Shown: piece after piece, positions 45,592 through 53,712 of the stretch
How the letters are laid out: each line of letters opens with the position of its first letter
Numbering within the stretch: position 1 is the first letter of the stretch
Assembly: GCF_000378485.1 (NCBI RefSeq)
Contig: NZ_KB899966.1
Location: forward strand, 620,001 to 684,000
Direction of reading: 5' to 3'
DNA from: Flavobacterium rivuli WB 3.3-2 = DSM 21788
GTDB taxonomy: Bacteria; Bacteroidota; Bacteroidia; Flavobacteriales; Flavobacteriaceae
DNA: 64,000 nt
Position numbers and translations under genes: made by a program
Notes under the pieces: model-generated
Seen by the model: only the letters and a program-made list of their open reading frames with translations
The model's database searches: none
What the model was told of the DNA's origin: nothing

Positions 45592-45596
45592 TTGTT

Positions 45597-45604
45597 TATA
45601 TTTG
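45597..45604 (+). promoter_or_regulatory. -7 box of the alanine dehydrogenase gene
   Basis: TATATTTG lies 37 bases before the ATG at 45642. No exact -33 TTTG is seen at the usual spacing. Confidence 0.5.
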
Positions 45605-45641
45605 CCTTTTTTTGTAAATTTCTCCCATATAATAGCCACCC

Positions 45642-46835
45642 ATGTCATTTACACCTTTTACAAGACAGCAACTTCTGCCACAGGAGGAAATGCTTGAAGT
45701 AGCCAGGCAGCGCAGCGACCTTTTTATAGGCATGCCAAAAGAAACGTCGTTCCAGGAACGCAGGATATGCCTTACGCCCGATGCTATAGCATCATTAACG
45801 GCACACGGCCACCGCGTAATGATGGAAAGCGGCGCAGGCCTTACTGCAAGTTATACCGATAAAGAATACAGCGATGCCGGTGCCGAAATAACGCACGATA
45901 CTAAAAAAGTATTTGGCTGCCCTGTAATACTAAAGGTAGAACCGCCCACGGTAAAAGAGATCGAGATGATGAATCCCGAAACGCTGCTTATATCTGCACT
46001 GCAGTTAAAAACACAGCGCAAGGAATTTTTTGAGGCTTTAGAAACTAAAAAGATAACGGCACTTGCCTTTGAATTTATAAGAGATGAAGACGGCTCCTAC
46101 CCTGCCGTAAAATCCCTTAGCGAAATTGCAGGAACAGCATCTGTACTAATAGCATCTGAACTAATGATTAGCCAGAAGCTTGGTAAGGGTTTATTATTTG
46201 GAAATATAACCGGTGTACCACCTACAGAGGTTGTTATACTTGGTGCAGGAACAGCCGCCGAATTTGCTGCAAAAACCGCTCTTGGCCTTGGTGCCAGCGT
46301 TAAGGTTTTTGACAATTCTATAAACAAGCTACGCCGACTGCAAAATAATCTTAACCAACGTATTTTTACGAGTACAATACAAGAGAAGGCTATTCTTAAA
46401 GCCTTAATGCGCTGCGACGTAGCCATAGGTGCTATGCGTGGCAAAGACCGCAGCCCGGTTATTGTAAGTGAAACGATGGTAGAGCGCATGAAGCGCGGTG
46501 CTGTAATTATAGATATTTCTATAGATACGGGAGGATGCTTTGAAACATCTGAAGTTACAACGCATGAAAAACCTACTTTCGTAAAACACAACGTCACGCA
46601 CTATTGTGTGCCTAATATCCCTTCGCGTTACAGTAAAACAGCTTCGCTATCCATCAGTAATATCATTAGTCCATTTCTATTGCAAATGGCAGATGATGGT
46701 GGTATAGAAAGTGCCATACGCTGCAATGCCGGCCTTAAACATGGCATATACTTTTACCACGGCCGCCTTACCAACAGTAGTATTGCAGAGTGGTTTGATC
46801 TTGGTCATACCGATATTAACCTGATCGTATTTTAG
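45642..46835 (+). CDS. ald: Alanine dehydrogenase
   Basis: The product is 397 residues. The N-terminal catalytic domain shows GMPKETSFQERRICLTPDA and LKVEPP; the NAD-binding Rossmann fold shows VVILGAGTAAEFAA. The late HNVTHYCVPNIPSRYSKTAS segment is typical of the family. It interconverts alanine and pyruvate with ammonia and NADH. The protein is about 25 residues longer than the Bacillus type at the N-terminus, as in other Flavobacteriia. Confidence 0.92.
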   Translation: MSFTPFTRQQLLPQEEMLEVARQRSDLFIGMPKETSFQERRICLTPDAIASLTAHGHRVMMESGAGLTASYTDKEYSDAGAEITHDTKKVFGCPVILKVEPPTVKEIEMMNPETLLISALQLKTQRKEFFEALETKKITALAFEFIRDEDGSYPAVKSLSEIAGTASVLIASELMISQKLGKGLLFGNITGVPPTEVVILGAGTAAEFAAKTALGLGASVKVFDNSINKLRRLQNNLNQRIFTSTIQEKAILKALMRCDVAIGAMRGKDRSPVIVSETMVERMKRGAVIIDISIDTGGCFETSEVTTHEKPTFVKHNVTHYCVPNIPSRYSKTASLSISNIISPFLLQMADDGGIESAIRCNAGLKHGIYFYHGRLTNSSIAEWFDLGHTDINLIVF

Positions 46836-46875
46836 CAAAGCAACCAAAAATAATATAACACACTTAAAATAAACT

Positions 46876-46914
46876 ATAAAACAGTTGTAAAATATTTGTT
46901 TACAACTGTTTTAT
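46876..46914. terminator. Bidirectional terminator with a 16-bp stem
   Basis: ATAAAACAGTTGTAAA (46876-46891) and its exact complement (46899-46914) enclose a seven-base loop. It lies between the convergent ald and lipoprotein genes. Confidence 0.82.
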
Positions 46915-46990
46915 TTGTTTTTAATCTGCTTAATTTTAGTTAGATAACACTAATGCTTATCTTGTATACTACTTTGTAAAAGATTGGAAA

Positions 46991-47407
46991 TTACTTTAAA
47001 TCGGTTACTTTAATAATTGTGTCATCACCAGGTCCAAAAGTAGTACCAATTACAGTAATTGTTTCGCCTATAGCTACATTCCTGTATTTTTTAGGGTCGG
47101 CCATATTAGGGATGCTTATAGTACCTGTGTATATTTTGCCATCGGCAGCCTCAATAGTAGCAGAATAACCGTCTTTACCCCTGTTTATTTCTGTTACTTT
47201 ACCGGTAACGGTAACTTCTGTCTCTTTTGCCGGTGCATCTTCTATGGCAGATGTATCTTCGCCGGTAACAGGCAGGTTTGCAGTACTGTCTACAGCCTCA
47301 GCGGCAGCAGTGGGGTCTTGTGTCATAACAGCGTCTTTTTTTTCTGAACAGGCAATGGCACCCATTAACGATATGGCAAGGCCAAATACTAAAATTTTGT
47401 TTTTCAT
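46991..47407 (-). CDS. Lipoprotein with a small beta-rich domain
   Basis: The product is 138 residues. The lipoprotein signal ends at Cys20 (AIACSEKKD). A low-complexity Ala/Thr/Asp linker (about 25-62) is followed by an OB-fold-like domain (about 65-138, VTVTGKVTEINRGKDGYSATIEAADGK split over two strands). The function is unknown. A good promoter precedes it. Confidence 0.7.
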   Translation of the reverse strand: MKNKILVFGLAISLMGAIACSEKKDAVMTQDPTAAAEAVDSTANLPVTGEDTSAIEDAPAKETEVTVTGKVTEINRGKDGYSATIEAADGKIYTGTISIPNMADPKKYRNVAIGETITVIGTTFGPGDDTIIKVTDLK

Positions 47408-47423
47408 AGTTTGTTATTTTACC

Positions 47424-47431
47424 CAAAGATA
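47424..47431 (-). promoter_or_regulatory. -7 box of the lipoprotein gene at 46991
   Basis: TATCTTTG on the minus strand matches TAnnTTTG and lies 16 bases before the ATG. Confidence 0.6.
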
Positions 47432-47522
47432 CCATTTTTGAAAGACGAAAACCGTGAAGTTATCTTACTTTTAAGAGTATTAAATTATACTTTTAAATAT
47501 GAATTTGTTGTAAAAACATAAA

Positions 47523-47549
47523 ATCCCGGTTACATAAAATAACCGGGAT
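47523..47549 (-). terminator. Terminator of the hydrolase gene at 47585
   Basis: ATCCCGGTTA (47523-47532) and TAACCGGGAT (47540-47549) form a 10-bp perfect stem. Only the minus-strand side is T-rich. Confidence 0.75.
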
Positions 47550-47584
47550 AGTAACAACTAATTTAAAAGCATTATAAGTACCGG

Positions 47585-48583
47585 TTATGCGAACAGGTAT
47601 TTTTTTAACTCGGCAGCTGCCTGAATAAACAGTGCCTTTGTTTGCGGAATATTTGCTAAGGGATTAAGTAACCCAAAATCGTGAATAGTACCATTATATC
47701 GTACCGTGGTAACATTTACACCGGCTTCATCGAGTTTACGCCCAAAAGATTCTCCCTCTTCCCGCAAAATATCAGCATCGGCAACCTGAATCAGTGTTGG
47801 CGGAAAGTCTCTCAGTATATCAAGTCCGGCATTTAATGGCGAAGCATAAATTTCTTCGCGTTCTGCAAGATCAGGTGTATAATTATCATACATCCATTTC
47901 ATTAGCGACGTTGTTAAAAAGCGGTCTTCACCAAATTGATTGTAAGAAGATGTTTCAAAATTTGCCGCAACTATAGGCCACATCATTATTATATTGGCAA
48001 TTTTAGGTCCTTTGTTCTCTATGGTTTTAATGGTGGTAACTGCCGTCATGTTGCCCCCTACGCTATTGCCTACTACTGATAGTTTAGTGCCATCTACATT
48101 AATTTCTTCGCCATTTTCTGCAACCCATTTTGTAGCTGCATAAATTTCATTTACTGCCTGTGGGTATTGTGCCTCCGGCGATGGTGTGTAGTTTACAAAT
48201 ATACCTGCTGCACCGCTTAATACAACCAGGTCTCTAACCATACGTTTGTGTGTAGGATAGTCGCCCAGTACCCAGCCACCTCCGTGCAGAAAAATAAATG
48301 CAGGCAATTTTTGTGTGCTGCCTTGTGGCTTAACTATGTTCAGTTTTACGGTATAGCCATTCTCGGTAATTGTAATTTCGGACTCGTCGATGCCGGAATA
48401 ATCAACTTGCACCGATTTTTGCGCATCTATAAGTACCTGTCTTGCCGCTATAGGTGTAAGAGTTTCTAAAGGTACACCACCAGAATTAAGTGCTTTTAAA
48501 AATTCTTTTACCGGTTTGCTAATGTTAGGGTCTGCCGCATAGTTTACAACTTCGTCTAATGGAGTAATTTCAAATGTTTTCAT
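47585..48583 (-). CDS. Alpha/beta hydrolase of the hormone-sensitive-lipase type
   Basis: The product is 332 residues from the ATG at 48583 (MKTFEITPLDEV); the frame runs 15 codons further but that extension is not family-like. The oxyanion motif HGGGW, the elbow VVGNSVGGN (the family usually has GDSAGG), the acid in QVADADILREEG and the His in GTIHDF are all present. The elbow change is conservative. There is no signal peptide. It is probably a broad carboxylesterase. Confidence 0.85.
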   Translation of the reverse strand: MKTFEITPLDEVVNYAADPNISKPVKEFLKALNSGGVPLETLTPIAARQVLIDAQKSVQVDYSGIDESEITITENGYTVKLNIVKPQGSTQKLPAFIFLHGGGWVLGDYPTHKRMVRDLVVLSGAAGIFVNYTPSPEAQYPQAVNEIYAATKWVAENGEEINVDGTKLSVVGNSVGGNMTAVTTIKTIENKGPKIANIIMMWPIVAANFETSSYNQFGEDRFLTTSLMKWMYDNYTPDLAEREEIYASPLNAGLDILRDFPPTLIQVADADILREEGESFGRKLDEAGVNVTTVRYNGTIHDFGLLNPLANIPQTKALFIQAAAELKKYLFA

Positions 48584-48666
48584 GATCGTATATGTCTTAT
48601 GGTTTGTAGTGTAAAAGTACTCCCACATAAAATCATATTTTTACGCCAATCGCCCAATAGGCAAAA

Positions 48667-48705
48667 GGAGTCGTTTAATAAGGCTTATGCTTATTTAACG
48701 ACTCC
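48667..48705 (-). terminator. Terminator of the glmM-def transcript
   Basis: A 16-bp stem with one mismatch, from GGAGTCGTT (48667) to AACGACTCC (ending 48705), with a seven-base loop. A TTTT run follows on the minus strand only. Confidence 0.82.
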
Positions 48706-48730
48706 CTCAAAATTAATTTACAATATTATT

Positions 48731-49381
48731 TTACTGCCTTCTGAGTTTTTTTTCTACAAAAAAATCCACTTCATCATTTATACGCGAAAACTGCAGCCTT
48801 TCCTGCTGGGCAAGCCTGTCAGTAAACAATATGCCTATAAGGTGATCTGTTTCGTGCTGAAAAATTACCGCCGTAAAGCCCTCTACCATTTCGTCATGGT
48901 GCTTACCCTCAAGATCGTAATAAGTAATGCGTATAGTGTAATTGCGCATAACATCGCCCTTTATATCAGGTATTGAAAGACAACCCTCTGTGCCCTTGCG
49001 CATGAGTGCCGACCTCCATGTTATCTTCGGGTTAAGATACACTTCAAAAGGTTCGCCCACTTTATCAAAGCGCTGCACCCATATTATATTGCGGTTTATG
49101 CCCACCTGTGGCGCAGCAATACCCACACCGGGACTGGCAGGATCTTTAACCGTGGCAAGCATGCGTTGCGCCAGTAAAGGGATGCTCTCGTCCTTAAGGT
49201 CTACCGTTGCAGATACACTTTGCAGTATTTTCAGGTCGGCAGGGTTAGTGGTTTGCAGCACGCGCATCATGGTGTTTTTGTCGCCGGCATTTATCAGGCT
49301 TTTTTCTGTTTCGTTCATTTTCTGGGCATGCACATTAGCTGCAGCTACGAGGGCAAATACAGCAAATAGTATTTTTTTCAT
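48731..49381 (-). CDS. def: Peptide deformylase with a signal peptide (exported paralogue)
   Basis: The product is 216 residues. Residues 1-19 form a typical signal peptide (FALVAAANVHAQ). The deformylase domain begins near residue 35. All three motifs are intact: GVGIAAPQVG at 85-94, EGCLS at 132-136 and QHETDH at 175-180, so the metal ligands Cys and two His and the catalytic Glu are there. Normal deformylases work in the cytosol on nascent chains and lack a signal. The gene starts four bases after glmM on the same transcript. A second, housekeeping def elsewhere is expected. Confidence 0.88.
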   Translation of the reverse strand: MKKILFAVFALVAAANVHAQKMNETEKSLINAGDKNTMMRVLQTTNPADLKILQSVSATVDLKDESIPLLAQRMLATVKDPASPGVGIAAPQVGINRNIIWVQRFDKVGEPFEVYLNPKITWRSALMRKGTEGCLSIPDIKGDVMRNYTIRITYYDLEGKHHDEMVEGFTAVIFQHETDHLIGILFTDRLAQQERLQFSRINDEVDFFVEKKLRRQ

Positions 49382-49385
49382 GGAT

Positions 49386-50774
49386 TTATATCCCCGCTAC
49401 TTCTTTAATTTCGTTAATAATGCGCACGGCAAGTTCATCTGCCTTTTCCTGTGTTTGCGCCTCTGTATATATCCTGATAATTGGTTCAGTATTCGATTTA
49501 CGAAGGTGTACCCACTCATTGGCAAAGTCTATTTTTACACCATCTATTACAGATATATCTTCGTTACTATATTTACCTGCCATAGCCTCAAGAATGGCAT
49601 CTACATTAATTTGCGGTGTAAGCTCTATTTTGTTTTTGCTCATATAGTATTGCGGGTATGATGCCCTTAGCTCTGCTACAGTTTTAGTTTGCCCGGCAAG
49701 ATACGTTAAGAACAAAGCGACACCCACTAACGAGTCGCGGCCGTAATGTAATTCTGGGTAAATAATACCGCCATTACCCTCGCCACCTATAATGGCATTA
49801 TTCTTTTTCATAAGGTCTACCACATTAACCTCTCCTACAGCGCTGGCCTCATAAGTACCGCCATATTTTTGGGTAATATCCCGCAATGCACGCGAAGAAG
49901 ACATGTTGCTTACCGTGTTACCGGGTGTTTTACTCAGCACATAATCTGCACAGGCTACAAGAGTGTATTCCTCGCCAAACATTTCGCCATCGTTGCTAAT
50001 AAATGCAAGACGGTCTACATCCGGGTCTACCACTATGCCCAAATGCGCTTTTTCTTCCACAACAAGCCTGCAAATGTCTCCCAGGTGTTCTTTAAGCGGC
50101 TCCGGGTTGTGCGGAAAATGTCCGTTAGGCTCGCAGTATAGTTTTACAACTTCAACCCCCATTTGTTCCAGCAACTTAGGGATGACAATTCCACCGGAAG
50201 AGTTAACGCCATCTACCACTACTTTAAAACCTGCAGCCCGTACAGCATCGGCATCTACAAGTGGTAAATCAAGCACCTCATCTATATGGATATCCATGTA
50301 GGCATCGTTAATGGTAACTTCGCCCAAATTATCCACGTCGGCAAAATCAAATGCTTCGCTTTCGGCAATTTCCAGTATTACGGCACCATTATCGCCACTA
50401 AGGAACTCCCCTTTTTCATTTAACAGTTTAAGGGCATTCCATTGTTTAGGGTTATGGCTTGCAGTAAGTATAATACCACCATCGGCACCTTCCATAGGTA
50501 CGGCAACCTCTACCGTTGGTGTGGTAGAAAGGCCAAGGTCTATTACATTTATACCTAAACCTACAAGCGTGTTAGCTACAAGGTTATGTATCATAGGGCC
50601 TGAAATGCGCGCATCGCGGCCTATAACAACGGTTAGTTTTTGTTTATCAGAATTATTTTTAAGCCACGTACCATAAGCCGAGGCAAATTTTACAGCATCA
50701 ACAGGTGTAAGGTTATCGCCGGTTTTACCGCCTATTGTTCCCCTAATGCCTGATATCGATTTAATTAATGTCAT
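49386..50774 (-). CDS. glmM: Phosphoglucosamine mutase
   Basis: The product is 462 residues of the alpha-D-phosphohexomutase family. The phosphoserine is Ser106 in LTASHNP. The metal loop is VDPDVDRLAF, the sugar loop GEGNGGIIYPE and the phosphate-binding loop RKSNTEPIIRIY. It converts glucosamine-6-P to glucosamine-1-P for UDP-GlcNAc, peptidoglycan and lipid A. A phosphomannomutase role is an alternative, but the motif set and context fit GlmM. Confidence 0.9.
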   Translation of the reverse strand: MTLIKSISGIRGTIGGKTGDNLTPVDAVKFASAYGTWLKNNSDKQKLTVVIGRDARISGPMIHNLVANTLVGLGINVIDLGLSTTPTVEVAVPMEGADGGIILTASHNPKQWNALKLLNEKGEFLSGDNGAVILEIAESEAFDFADVDNLGEVTINDAYMDIHIDEVLDLPLVDADAVRAAGFKVVVDGVNSSGGIVIPKLLEQMGVEVVKLYCEPNGHFPHNPEPLKEHLGDICRLVVEEKAHLGIVVDPDVDRLAFISNDGEMFGEEYTLVACADYVLSKTPGNTVSNMSSSRALRDITQKYGGTYEASAVGEVNVVDLMKKNNAIIGGEGNGGIIYPELHYGRDSLVGVALFLTYLAGQTKTVAELRASYPQYYMSKNKIELTPQINVDAILEAMAGKYSNEDISVIDGVKIDFANEWVHLRKSNTEPIIRIYTEAQTQEKADELAVRIINEIKEVAGI

Positions 50775-50797
50775 TCTCTATGCGTTTGTTAAGAAAA

Positions 50798-50805
50798 CAA
50801 AGATA
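50798..50805 (-). promoter_or_regulatory. -7 box of glmM-def
   Basis: TATCTTTG on the minus strand, 23 bases before the glmM ATG. Confidence 0.6.
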
Positions 50806-50825
50806 GTGGTTTCACCGGATTTTTA

Positions 50826-50910
50826 GATTGTAAGATTTTTAGATTATTTAGATGCCTGTACTATCATATTATATAGTTTATTAATCCGGCAATCTAAAAA
50901 TCTTACAATC
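50826..50910. repeat. Long inverted repeat between glmM and acpH
   Basis: Two exact 20-base arms (50826-50845 and 50891-50910) enclose 45 bases. The left arm is built of AGATT-type words spaced 8-9 bases. It lies between two divergent genes, so it is not a terminator of either. Confidence 0.85.
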
Positions 50911-50936
50911 CAAATATCTGGCTGGCTACAAAACTC

Positions 50937-50966
50937 TTTGCCACCTAAAAAGTATTGCTTACTTTA
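50937..50966 (+). promoter_or_regulatory. Promoter of acpH
   Basis: TTTG (50937-50940), an 18-base spacer and TTACTTTA (50959-50966) resemble the -33/-7 pair, six bases before the ATG. Confidence 0.4.
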
Positions 50967-50971
50967 GGGGT

Positions 50972-51553
50972 ATGAATTTTTTAGCACACATATACCTTTC
51001 CGGCAACGACGACGAACTTAAAATAGGCAATTTTATAGCCGATGGTATTCACGGCAAGCCGGACCTGTTTCCTATAGGGGTGCAAAAAGGTATTATACTG
51101 CACCGCGCCATAGATACCTTTACAGATGCCCACCCTATATTCAGGCAAGGAACCAAGCGGCTGCATGCTAACTACCACCACTATGCCGGGGTTATAATGG
51201 ATATTTATTACGATCATTTTTTGGCACAAAATTTTGCCGCTTACAGCGATGTCCCGTTGCATGATTTTGCCGATAATTTTTACAGGCTGCTTGAGGTAAA
51301 TTATAATATGCTGCCCGAACGCAGCCAGGGCATGCTGCCGCACATGTTTAAGTATAACTGGCTTGTTAGCTATGCAGGTATTGAGGGGATTGCAAGGACG
51401 CTTACACAAATGGACAGCCGTACCAAAAACAAATCGAATATGCGTTTTGCCGATAAAGAATTAATTGAGTTTTACAGCGAATATGAAGCCGAATTTACCG
51501 AGTTTTTTGAAGAGATGCGCGCGTATGTAAAGGAGAAAACGGCAACATTATAA
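50972..51553 (+). CDS. acpH: Acyl carrier protein phosphodiesterase (AcpH family)
   Basis: The product is 193 residues. The HD-like metal residues sit in MNFLAHIYLSG, IGNFIADGIHG, HRAIDTFTDAHP and MDIYYDHFLA. The family removes 4'-phosphopantetheine from acyl carrier protein. In this branch the activity has not been shown for every member. The start is short-leadered and the gene stands alone. Confidence 0.87.
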   Translation: MNFLAHIYLSGNDDELKIGNFIADGIHGKPDLFPIGVQKGIILHRAIDTFTDAHPIFRQGTKRLHANYHHYAGVIMDIYYDHFLAQNFAAYSDVPLHDFADNFYRLLEVNYNMLPERSQGMLPHMFKYNWLVSYAGIEGIARTLTQMDSRTKNKSNMRFADKELIEFYSEYEAEFTEFFEEMRAYVKEKTATL

Positions 51554-51728
51554 TTATGGATTTCGTTACAGATGCATTTTTGGTACACCTATTTTTTTTG
51601 TAGCAACTACAAATTTAAAGCCCCTTAATACAAGAGAAGCCTTAAAAAATATATAAAATGGGCTAAAAAAAATATATAAATAAAGTAACTTAGCGTTTTA
51701 TTGCAAATCCTAAAAATTTACTTACTAA

Positions 51729-53543
51729 ATGCCCAATCGCATTGTTACTAAAATACGCTTATTTTTAAGGCATAATTTTGCACGTCTTGAGGCGTTTTTT
51801 TTTCTTTTAAAAAACCTTTTGCCAGAGCGGCATTTTATATATTTATCCTGTGTTTTTGTAGCAATGACCACTGCCTTTGCAGTTATATTACTTAAAAGTT
51901 TTGCGCATAACGTTTTTGTATTAGCTACATACGTAAATAAATACCTTAAACTGCCTTACATAAACAGTATACTCCCCATTGTAGGTATTTTGCTTACGGT
52001 ACTGGTAGTAAAAAAAATACTCGATGGCAAGATAGAAAAAGGCAGCTCCCGCATACTTGTAGCAGTGGCAAAAAGAGGCGGTATAATGCCCCGCAAGCAA
52101 ATGTATGCCCAGATAATAACAGCATCGCTTACGGTAGGCCTTGGTGGGTCGGCGGGGCTTGAGTCTCCTATTACTATTACTGGTGCGGCATTAGGATCTA
52201 ATTTTGCGCGTAAATATAAATTGCATAAAAAAGACAGGATATTGCTCCTTGCCTGTGGCGTGGCAGCAGGTGTTGCAGCAGCATTTAATGCACCCATAGC
52301 CGGTGTGCTTTTTGCCATTGAGGTAATACTTACAGATGTTACCATATCTGCCTTTATCCCTATTATGATATCTGCAGCAACCGGGGCGTTAGTGTCTACA
52401 ATAGTACTTAACGAGGAGGTCCTTCTATCCTTTAAACAACGCGAACTTTTCGATTTTCATAACATACCGTTTTATATACTACTTGGTATCCTCGCCGGGT
52501 TTGTATCATTATACCACGCCAAAACGTTCCAGAAGGTAGAGTCTCATTTTAGCAAACTGCGCATTAAAGGCTATCGCAAGGCCATGTATGGGGCTATACC
52601 GTTAGCTTTATTAATATTCCTGGTGCCTACCCTTTTTGGCGAGGGTTACGAAACCATAAAAACATTGGCTAACGAAAACCCACAATCACTTTTAGAGAAC
52701 ACACTTCTCGAAGATTTTAAGAGCAATGGCTGGGTGCTGCTTCTTTTTGCAGGCATTACCATGCTTTTAAAAGCTTATGCAACAGGTCTCACGCTTGCCA
52801 GTGGCGGTAATGGTGGCAACTTTGCACCCTCACTATTTGTAGGCTCCTACCTTGGCTTTTTTGTGGCTAAGTTTTTTAACCTGCTTGGTATGCATTTACC
52901 TATTGGTAATTTTACCATAGTAGGTATGGCCGGCATTTTGAGCGGGTTGTTTCATGCGCCACTAACAGCAATTTTCCTTATTGGCGAAATTACAGGCGGC
53001 TACAACCTCATGTTACCCCTCATGATAGTATCTTCTATAAGTTATGCGGTATCTAAACAGTTTGAAACCTACTCTATGGAGGTTAAACACCTTGTAGATA
53101 AAGGACAGGTTTTTACATCTAATAAAGACAAAAATATCCTTTCGAGTATCGATATCCTTAATGTGGTTACTACAGATATTCAAACATTTTCGGTAAACCA
53201 AAAACCGGAAGATGTTGTAGCCATACTTACTAACTCGCAACAGACTCACTTTGCCGTAACAGACGATAAAAAGAGGCTGATAGGCGTTATTGATTTTGAT
53301 AACATACGCCATGTAGTATTTAGTGCTTTTAAGATTAAGTACACTAAAATTGAAGAGATGATGACCATTCCTGCCGAAGTTGCCCTTATGGAAGACTCAC
53401 TCGAAATGATAATGGATAAGTTTGAGATCGCACAGGTTAATTATCTTGTGGTGCTTAAAGATGACCGCTATTACGGCATTATAGAAAAATGTAAAGTACT
53501 CGAAGCTTACCGTGGTGTGCTTAAAGAAATGGTAATTGAATAA
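51729..53543 (+). CDS. ClC-family chloride channel/antiporter with CBS pair
   Basis: The product is 604 residues. About 10-12 membrane segments span residues 35-445, with the ion-path motifs GGSAGLESP (gating Glu kept), GVAAGVAAAFNAPIAGVLFAIE and GGNGGNFAPSLFVG. Two CBS domains follow (about 470-600). The kept gating Glu is needed in both exchangers and many channels. It could export chloride or fluoride-like anions against protons. The CBS pair suggests nucleotide control. Confidence 0.92.
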   Translation: MPNRIVTKIRLFLRHNFARLEAFFFLLKNLLPERHFIYLSCVFVAMTTAFAVILLKSFAHNVFVLATYVNKYLKLPYINSILPIVGILLTVLVVKKILDGKIEKGSSRILVAVAKRGGIMPRKQMYAQIITASLTVGLGGSAGLESPITITGAALGSNFARKYKLHKKDRILLLACGVAAGVAAAFNAPIAGVLFAIEVILTDVTISAFIPIMISAATGALVSTIVLNEEVLLSFKQRELFDFHNIPFYILLGILAGFVSLYHAKTFQKVESHFSKLRIKGYRKAMYGAIPLALLIFLVPTLFGEGYETIKTLANENPQSLLENTLLEDFKSNGWVLLLFAGITMLLKAYATGLTLASGGNGGNFAPSLFVGSYLGFFVAKFFNLLGMHLPIGNFTIVGMAGILSGLFHAPLTAIFLIGEITGGYNLMLPLMIVSSISYAVSKQFETYSMEVKHLVDKGQVFTSNKDKNILSSIDILNVVTTDIQTFSVNQKPEDVVAILTNSQQTHFAVTDDKKRLIGVIDFDNIRHVVFSAFKIKYTKIEEMMTIPAEVALMEDSLEMIMDKFEIAQVNYLVVLKDDRYYGIIEKCKVLEAYRGVLKEMVIE

Positions 53544-53611
53544 GCTACCTATGTGTGGCGAATAGACTACAATATTATACTTTACTATGCCTGTACATAT
53601 TGTAAATGTTT

Positions 53612-53619
53612 TATATTTG
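53612..53619 (+). promoter_or_regulatory. -7 box of the GH97 gene
   Basis: TATATTTG lies 93 bases before the ATG at 53713, which leaves a long leader. No -33 TTTG is clear. Confidence 0.45.
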
Positions 53620-53712
53620 GCACCAAACCACCACCTGCCTCCGCAACCACGTTAATATTAAAGGTATTACTTGTTTTATACAAAAAATTAATTATCGAAG
53701 CTTAATAAATCA

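Noticed and set aside
51597..51622. TTTGTAG-CAA-CTACAAA hairpin after acpH as a terminator
   Set aside because: The stem is 7 bp and AT-rich, with its T run before rather than after it on the plus strand.
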